A DNA stretch of 12,011 bases, taken from the NCBI GenBank assembly GCA_013298445.1, contig JAAFHQ010000046.1, positions 1 to 12,011 on the forward strand. The letters are read 5' to 3'. The notes under the pieces are model-generated. The model did not search any database, was not told the DNA's origin, and saw only the letters and a program-made list of their open reading frames with translations. Source of the DNA: Chitinophagales bacterium (GTDB lineage Bacteria > Bacteroidota > Bacteroidia > Chitinophagales > Saprospiraceae). Below are positions 7,302-12,011 of this stretch, piece after piece. Positions within the stretch are counted from its first letter, which is position 1. The number at the start of each line of letters is the position of its first letter. Position numbers and translations under genes: made by a program.

Positions 7302-7323
7302 GTGTTCCTGCGTACAGGAACAC
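7302..7323 (-). terminator. Intrinsic terminator of protease copy 3
   Basis: GTGTTCCTG (7302-7310) pairs perfectly with CAGGAACAC (7315-7323) around a CGTA loop. On the minus strand the stem begins immediately after the stop codon (7324-7326) and is followed by eight U (A8 at 7294-7301). The absence of any spacing between stop codon and stem is unusual, since a terminating ribosome would cover the stem. Confidence 0.88.
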
Positions 7324-9804
7324 CTAATTATTGGGTCTTGAAATTAACATTTTTCCTGACTTTTTGAACTGGTTGTTGTGAATAATATAGAAGTAAATTC
7401 CTGATAGCCAATTGGTTGTATTGATCTGCCATTCCCATATATTGGAATCACTGAGATTCAAAGGATAGTCGTTCAATATTTTTTGCCCCAAAGCATCAAA
7501 AATGCTCACTTTGTATTGCCCTACAGGCCAATTCAATAAACTAAACCGAGCGCTGACATCACTAGGGGTAGGAGCAATCAAAACGGCTGGAACCGGGTTT
7601 TTCAATCGAGTCAATTGACTCAAGCCTAAATCAATGCCTGGCTCCTGGAAGCCCGGGCAAGGCGTTTCCTCATAAATGCGCACGTTGCGGAATTGGGATT
7701 CGCTTTCAAATGGAGCAGCATCTTTGTCCACGGCGAAAAACAGTCGGTTAAAAGTTCCGGTATAAAATTTTCCTACCGGGATGGTGTATTTTTTCCATTG
7801 GCCATCGCCAGCATAATTGCGATAATCATCAATGCCCCAGGTTTGGGAGCCCCAAAGCTGGAAAGTATAGGGTGAAGAGATGTTTTCATCATCATCAAAA
7901 CCAATTCCGTGAATTTCACCCAACTGGGTAGAGCGAAATTCAAACTCTATAAAGGTCTTCGCAGTTACTGCATAATTGATGGCTACAGCCTTCCATGCAT
8001 TGTTTTTGATGATCAGTGTTTTACCAGCATCTGCAATACTTGCGGTGCCTCCATCCTGAGACCCACCAAATGAAACGGGGGTGTAACGGTTAAAATCAAT
8101 ACTCACACATCTCGAATCGGCTGGAGGGTTACCCCCTCCATTATCGGGTGCGCTGACACAAAAATTAGCCTGCACTTGACCTGTAAACACTGCACCCTTA
8201 GCGATTTCCACGTTATTCGCATCCAATAGCCGATAACTGCCTTCTCCATAAGTGCAACAAATTCCATCGTTGTGTTTGTCATAAATTTTGAGGGAGTAAC
8301 AACCAAAGGGTAAGCAGGCTTTGCGTTCAATTTTTTGGCCCAGGGTTTTGTCAACATATGGCCCCCCTTTTTCAACGGCAACCCCAGCCGGATTGATAAT
8401 TTCCCAGGTGGTCTCGCTGCCAAAAAGATCTAGTGTCATCTGGAAAACGACTTCACCACAGGTGGCATTGTTACCTCCACCGCCATTATCGCTGCCGCCG
8501 CCACCATCAGTTGTGCATACTTGTAAGCAGGTAGCCGCAGCAATCCGATTGCGAATCAGATTGCCGGGCTGCGTGCCAAATCCCTTTGAAAAATTAATAC
8601 CTACCGTGTTTAGGTGGCAATAAGACATAATGGTGCCGCCACCGGAAGGGGTACCCTCAGTTGCACTACAGTTGCCCTCCGTATACCCCGGGCATGCGTC
8701 GATGGCCGTATTGTTGCCATTCCAAACGCAGGCATGGGTGTGCTGAGCACCAAGAATATGCCCCAACTCGTGGGCGACAACCATTACGCTGAAAGAATAC
8801 GTTGGCAGATTGGAAAAAAAGCGACCCACACCCGCTACACCCATTTTGAAGGAGTTGTAAGGGCGGCAAAGGCCATCCACTACTGCAATGCCGCCACCTC
8901 CTTTGTAAGTAATCAATTCTGCTGCATCGCCATTAAAGCTGGTGCGGGTTCGCTGAAACTGCGTTAGTATTGTGTACGTATCAGATCCGGTATAGGGGCT
9001 ACTGCTGTTCCAAATGAACACTTGAGACAAACTCAAACGAATGTTTTCATTGGCATATAAGGCAGCAACCTGATTAAAAATACCAGTCACATATTGCAAA
9101 GTGCCATCTTGGCCTCCTTTATCGATGAAAACATCATTGTCCACTTCCAGGTACAAGCGCACACAGGGCGCTGCGCTGCGCAGTCCTGGTTTTGCTCGTA
9201 AGTCTTCTGGCCGATACTCGATTTCATTATCGGGGCTCAGGCAATGAAATTCGGGGCGTTCATTCATTTTTTCGTCCGAATGCAAGAGGTGCAAGCGCGG
9301 ATCGGCGCCTTTGTAATGTCCCAGTACCCGATTACCTTCCTCGGGAGAGCTAATGAAGCCCATTACTTCATTGTTAAAAATGCTGATGGCCGCCACAGAT
9401 TTCGGTTGCCCCTTAATTCGCCCTTGATAGAACAATCCAGTGACCTTGTTAAAAGGTGTATGGGTTTGCTCAGCAAATTGTACTGCGAAATCGCCGCTAA
9501 AGATGTCAACTTGTACCAATTCCAGTTCCATCATCGTACCATCAGTATTGGGCAAGGGCAAAGAGAGGGCCAAAGGCCGCTCCCTTTGCAATGGGATTAT
9601 ACTTGCCATATTAAGAAACATCCATAGTCCGTTGACAACTTGGGGTTCGCTCCTCAGCTCAGGAGCACGTTCAAACAAGCGAATCGTTTTAAATGCCACA
9701 TTAGTTTTTATCCTAGCTTCCACCAAATCATTTGGACGCATAGCGCTTTGAGCATTGGCCAATGTCCATAGCATAGCCAACACTACAGTTAGTAGTATTC
9801 TCAT
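7324..9804 (-). CDS. Secreted reprolysin-like zinc metalloprotease, T9SS substrate (copy 3)
   Basis: 826 aa. Signal peptide 1-18 (cleavage after TLANA); prodomain about 19-211; catalytic domain about 213-430 with HELGHILGAQH (H345, E346, H349, H355) and IMSYCH (M393); a Gly/Asn linker (434-446); a six-cysteine module 449-549 (C449, C497, C502, C516, C517, C549), where the signature reads NDGICCTYGEGS instead of GDGICC; a short linker; a module about 566-716 with GEIHGIGFDDDENIS and FRNVRIYE; and a C-terminal domain about 740-826. The sorting domain is recognisable (LSGIYFYII, closing KSGKMLIS) but its usual PNP start is PTP (IAPTPSD). The catalytic residues are intact, so an active extracellular protease is expected. 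Upstream there is a good promoter match (10006-10036), which implies a leader of about 195 bases. It is the closest relative of copy 1 despite copy 2 lying between them. Confidence 0.93.
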   Translation of the reverse strand: MRILLTVVLAMLWTLANAQSAMRPNDLVEARIKTNVAFKTIRLFERAPELRSEPQVVNGLWMFLNMASIIPLQRERPLALSLPLPNTDGTMMELELVQVDIFSGDFAVQFAEQTHTPFNKVTGLFYQGRIKGQPKSVAAISIFNNEVMGFISSPEEGNRVLGHYKGADPRLHLLHSDEKMNERPEFHCLSPDNEIEYRPEDLRAKPGLRSAAPCVRLYLEVDNDVFIDKGGQDGTLQYVTGIFNQVAALYANENIRLSLSQVFIWNSSSPYTGSDTYTILTQFQRTRTSFNGDAAELITYKGGGGIAVVDGLCRPYNSFKMGVAGVGRFFSNLPTYSFSVMVVAHELGHILGAQHTHACVWNGNNTAIDACPGYTEGNCSATEGTPSGGGTIMSYCHLNTVGINFSKGFGTQPGNLIRNRIAAATCLQVCTTDGGGGSDNGGGGNNATCGEVVFQMTLDLFGSETTWEIINPAGVAVEKGGPYVDKTLGQKIERKACLPFGCYSLKIYDKHNDGICCTYGEGSYRLLDANNVEIAKGAVFTGQVQANFCVSAPDNGGGNPPADSRCVSIDFNRYTPVSFGGSQDGGTASIADAGKTLIIKNNAWKAVAINYAVTAKTFIEFEFRSTQLGEIHGIGFDDDENISSPYTFQLWGSQTWGIDDYRNYAGDGQWKKYTIPVGKFYTGTFNRLFFAVDKDAAPFESESQFRNVRIYEETPCPGFQEPGIDLGLSQLTRLKNPVPAVLIAPTPSDVSARFSLLNWPVGQYKVSIFDALGQKILNDYPLNLSDSNIWEWQINTTNWLSGIYFYIIHNNQFKKSGKMLISRPNN

Positions 9805-10002
9805 GATGAGTCAAAATTTTTGAAATTCCAAACAGTGCTGCTTGGACGAACGTATAATCAGTTTGAATAAGTTGCTCGGTGGGCAGTTTTGCCCGAGCGG
9901 ATTAGTGAATTATGAAGTGTAGTGATTATGGAAGGATGTGTTGGACAAACAGGGTAAATAAAATGATGTCACTTAATATTCAATCGCGATAAAAGGGTAT
10001 TT

Positions 10003-10040
10003 ATGCAAATGTAGTTTTTTGTTTTGACGAATGCAAATGT
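10003..10040. repeat. 10-bp direct repeat ATGCAAATGT
   Basis: ATGCAAATGT occurs at 10003-10012 and again at 10031-10040, 28 bases apart. On the minus strand both copies read ACATTTGCAT and supply the -7 and -33 parts of the promoter candidate at 10006-10036. It could be a duplicated promoter element, a pair of regulator sites or chance. Confidence 0.5.
10006..10036 (-). promoter_or_regulatory. Bacteroidota-type promoter candidate for protease copy 3
   Basis: On the minus strand TTG (10034-10036) is followed after 20 bases by TACATTTG (10006-10013), a perfect match to TAnnTTTG. It lies just past the terminator-like hairpin of nfu and points at the protease start at 9804. This implies an untranslated leader of about 195 bases, which is long and could carry regulation. 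Confidence 0.5.
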
Positions 10041-10052
10041 TTATCACAAAAA

Positions 10053-10169
10053 AGTTGAGGAAGGTTGAGAAGGTTTAGGAGTTGAGGCTACCGCAGAAAC
10101 TTAGACAAGGACATCGTCAAAGTTTCTGCGGTAGCCTCAACTCCTAAACCTTCTCAACCTTCCTCAACT
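10053..10169 (-). terminator. Giant hairpin (50-bp perfect arms) after nfu, with U-tract
   Basis: Bases 10053-10102 are the exact reverse complement of 10120-10169. Inside, after one A-A mismatch, GAC (10104-10106) pairs with GTC (10116-10118), leaving a 9-base loop. The stem starts 2 bases after the nfu stop codon and is followed on the minus strand by six U (A6 at 10048-10053; the last A also pairs). It therefore has the form of an intrinsic terminator, but with a stem several times longer than usual. The arms hold degenerate GTTGAGG-like units starting at 10054, 10064, 10073 and 10081. It may be a dispersed palindromic element that has taken on terminator function. Confidence 0.75.
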
Positions 10170-10171
10170 CC

Positions 10172-10771
10172 TTATCCCATCTCTTGGACTACTTCTTCAA
10201 CTTGTGGAATCATCCGCTTCAACATACCTTCGATACCCGCTTTGAGGGTAACGGTAGAAGAAGGACAACCACTGCAAGAACCCTGCATCAGTACAAAAAC
10301 TTTGCCGTTTTCGTAGTGCTTGAACTCAATGTTCCCACCATCCATTTCCACGGCTGGCTTCACGTAAGTATCAATGAGTTCTTTGATTTTTTGCACCAAT
10401 TCAGCCTCATCGCCAGTGTAGGTTACCCCGGCGCGATCTGCTTCAACTTTGGCCGTATGCTCCGCAAAACCCTCTTTCACCAATTCACCACCCTCTTCAA
10501 TGTAGTTTTTGATGAAATCTTTGATGTCGGGCCACTCATAGTTCATTTCCTTGCTCACCGTGACGAAGTTGTTGCTGATGTACACTCCTTTCACGTAAGG
10601 AAACTCAAAAAGCGCGACTGCCAGCGGTGACCATTCATGGGCCACATCCACTTCACGGAAATCGGCTGTGCCGCGATACAACATGCGGTTGGTCACAAAT
10701 TTGAGTGACTCCGGGTTGGGCGTTTGCTCAGTGTACAACAACACCGGGCTTTTGGTAACAGTAGTCTCCAT
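10172..10771 (-). CDS. nfu: Nfu-type Fe-S cluster scaffold/carrier protein
   Basis: 199 aa, cytoplasmic. Residues about 10-98 match the Nfu N-terminal domain (LLYTEQTPNPESLKFVTNRM near the start, then SPLAVALFEFPYVKGVYISNNFVTV). Residues about 122-190 match the NifU-like C-terminal domain, with VKPAVEMDGGNIEF and the cluster-binding motif GSCSGCPSS (C166 and C169). Nfu proteins bind a [4Fe-4S] cluster between the CxxC motifs of two subunits and pass it to target enzymes. Both cysteines are present and the length is normal for the two-domain form. The gene follows hisS by 89 bp on the same strand, with no strong promoter or terminator between them, so co-transcription is possible. It ends in the giant hairpin at 10053-10169. 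The ATG at 10771 starts at the usual point before the N-terminal domain. Confidence 0.93.
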   Translation of the reverse strand: METTVTKSPVLLYTEQTPNPESLKFVTNRMLYRGTADFREVDVAHEWSPLAVALFEFPYVKGVYISNNFVTVSKEMNYEWPDIKDFIKNYIEEGGELVKEGFAEHTAKVEADRAGVTYTGDEAELVQKIKELIDTYVKPAVEMDGGNIEFKHYENGKVFVLMQGSCSGCPSSTVTLKAGIEGMLKRMIPQVEEVVQEMG

Positions 10772-10860
10772 ATCGTGAGTATCTGTTGTCGTGTTAATGA
10801 TTAGACAAGGTCTATTTAGAATGAATCTACAAGGTAACGCTTTTTAAGCCTCGCTGGTTT

Positions 10861-12011
10861 TTAAAGCGATTGAGTTTTTGCAATAATTTCCTCAATGCTC
10901 AGTTTTTCCTGCTCTCCGCTTTGCATGTTTTTAAAGCCCAGCAGGCCGCTGCTCATTTCTTCTTCTCCTACCAGCACCACAAAGGGAACCTGCCGATCGT
11001 TGGCATATTTCATTTGTTTTTTGAGCTTACCTGGATCGGGGTAAATTTCGGCATTAACCCCAGCAGCGCGCAATTTGCTCAGCGCGGCAAAAGCATACAG
11101 GTGAGTAGCATCATCAAAGGCCATAAAAAGCACTTTGAGCGAGCTGCTGCTATCGGCGGGAAACAATTTGAGTTCTTCCAGTACATCATAGATGCGCTCG
11201 GCACCAAAAGACACACCAACGCCCGAGACATCCTTGAGCCCAAAAACACCCGTCAGGTTATCGTAGCGACCGCCGCCACCAATGCTGCCCATGGCAACTC
11301 CTTTTGCTTGTACTTCAAAAATACAGCCGGTGTAGTAGTTTAGCCCACGGGCCAGGGTGATGTCAAAACGGATTTCTTGCTGGGTTGTACTGGCCCCGAG
11401 GTACTGCAATAGGCTTTGGATTTCCTGGATGCCCAATTTTCCAGTTTCACTGGCGGACAGGGCACTTTGTAATTCATCAAGCGATTGAATGGCCAAAATC
11501 TGGGTGATTGTTTCCACCGCTGCTTCACCAATCCCCCGCTCAGCCATTTCTTTTTTTACCCCGTCCAGTCCAATTTTGTCCAATTTGTCGATGGCCACAG
11601 TCATGTCCACCATCAATTCAGGGATACCCGCCACTTCTGCAATCCCGGTTAGGATTTTGCGGTTGTTGAATTTGATGACGACTGGCAAATTGAGTTTGGA
11701 AAAAACCTCATCGTAAATCTGCACCAATTCTGCCTCATACACCAACGAAGTAGAGCCCACCACGTCCACATCACATTGGTAAAACTCGCGATAACGCCCT
11801 TTTTGGGGCCGATCTGCCCGCCAAACGGGCTGGATTTGGTACCTTTTGAAAGGGAAGCTGATCTCGTTCTGGTGCATCACCACAAAGCGGGCGAAGGGCA
11901 CGGTAAGGTCGTAACGCAGGCCACGTTTGGCCAGTGCAGGGGTGAGGGTTTTGTATGCTTGGGCCTCAATATCCGCGGGTTTGATGCCTTTGAGGTATTC
12001 GCCATTGTTCA
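10861..12011 (-). CDS. hisS: Histidine-tRNA ligase (HisRS), 3' part; 5' end outside window
   Basis: Class II aminoacyl-tRNA synthetase that attaches histidine to tRNA-His using ATP. The reading frame stays open to the right edge (first full codon 12007-12009), giving 382 residues here; roughly 70 N-terminal residues including motif 1 are missing. A GTG at 11901 is an internal valine, not the start, because the conserved RYDLTVPFARFVVM runs across it. Visible landmarks, counted from the edge: RGLRYDLTVPFARF (about 29-42), motif 2 (YQIQPVWRADRPQKGRYREFYQCDVDVVG, about 58-86), the HisRS histidine-binding motif RGLNYYTGCIFEV followed by GGGGRYDNL, motif 3 (GVGVSFGAERIYDVL), and a C-terminal anticodon-binding domain (from VLFMAFDDATHLYAF to the end). 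RGLNYYTG has Asn where the classical form has Asp; I recall this as common in Bacteroidota. The gene looks intact and ordinary. Confidence 0.95.
   Translation of the reverse strand, partial: NNGEYLKGIKPADIEAQAYKTLTPALAKRGLRYDLTVPFARFVVMHQNEISFPFKRYQIQPVWRADRPQKGRYREFYQCDVDVVGSTSLVYEAELVQIYDEVFSKLNLPVVIKFNNRKILTGIAEVAGIPELMVDMTVAIDKLDKIGLDGVKKEMAERGIGEAAVETITQILAIQSLDELQSALSASETGKLGIQEIQSLLQYLGASTTQQEIRFDITLARGLNYYTGCIFEVQAKGVAMGSIGGGGRYDNLTGVFGLKDVSGVGVSFGAERIYDVLEELKLFPADSSSSLKVLFMAFDDATHLYAFAALSKLRAAGVNAEIYPDPGKLKKQMKYANDRQVPFVVLVGEEEMSSGLLGFKNMQSGEQEKLSIEEIIAKTQSL

Larger units (their letters stand above)
6890..7323. other. 434-bp gap between protease copies 2 and 3
   Basis: This gap contains the leader of copy 2, a perfect 8-bp inverted repeat at 7044-7062, A/T-rich sequence around 7190-7290 and the terminator of copy 3 (7302-7323). 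I see no gene, and no match to TAnnTTTG on the minus strand good enough to name as the promoter of copy 2. Confidence 0.6.
9805..10171. other. Gap between protease copy 3 and nfu
   Basis: This 367-bp gap has no gene. It contains the long leader of copy 3 (about 9805-10000), a promoter candidate (10006-10036) embedded in a 10-bp direct repeat, and the 117-bp giant hairpin (10053-10169). Confidence 0.7.

Noticed and set aside
10838..10868. CGCTTT/AAAGCG inverted repeat at the end of hisS as a terminator
   Set aside because: The arms are only 6 bp with a 19-base loop, overlap the stop codon and lack a U-tract after the stem.
11899..11901. GTG as the start of hisS
   Set aside because: The conserved HisRS sequence RYDLTVPFARF continues in frame through this codon to the window edge, so it is an internal valine and the gene is cut by the window.
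1..12011. CRISPR arrays, tRNA or rRNA genes, insertion sequences, phage attachment sites
   Set aside because: No regularly spaced repeats, no cloverleaf or rRNA-like segments, and no transposase or integrase coding sequence were seen on either strand.

Overview
The window most likely comes from a member of the Bacteroidota, probably Saprospiraceae or a close relative. The reasons are three secreted proteins ending in type IX secretion (T9SS) sorting domains, a HisRS with the RGLNYYTG form of its motif, a two-domain Nfu protein of the type common in this phylum, and one match to the Bacteroidota promoter form TTG-N~20-TAnnTTTG. The genus is an inference. It cannot be proved from this sequence.

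Layout: (1) 1-91 carries half of a GC-rich palindromic repeat cut by the window edge and a short leader. (2) 92-1075 (+) encodes a SMI1/KNR4 (SUKH)-type protein with an ankyrin-like C-terminal half. It converges on the first protease across a hairpin at 1082-1115. (3) 1138-9804 (-) is a tandem array of three paralogous secreted zinc metalloproteases of 832, 814 and 826 aa. Each has a signal peptide, prodomain, reprolysin-like catalytic domain with HELGHILGxQH and a SYCH Met-turn, a six-cysteine module with a GDGICC-type signature, a second module with an EIHGIGFD signature, and a T9SS C-terminal domain. Two of them end in clear intrinsic terminators and the third in a weaker one. They are separated by long gaps (808 and 434 bp), so they look like separately transcribed genes. 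(4) 9805-10171 holds a promoter candidate for the third protease and a perfect 50-bp-arm hairpin two bases after the nfu stop codon. (5) 10172-10771 (-) is nfu and 10861-12011 (-) is the 3' part of hisS, which runs off the right edge. These two are housekeeping genes.

Function: the proteases are predicted to cross the inner membrane by Sec and the outer membrane by T9SS, and to degrade protein outside the cell or on its surface. The two accessory modules probably help with stability or substrate attachment. hisS charges tRNA-His and Nfu carries Fe-S clusters; neither is linked to the proteases except by position.

No complete new multi-gene system is visible. The most unusual items are the giant perfect hairpin behind nfu, the partly described accessory modules of the proteases, the rapidly changing linkers between those modules, and the paralogue pattern in which the outer two copies are closest to each other.
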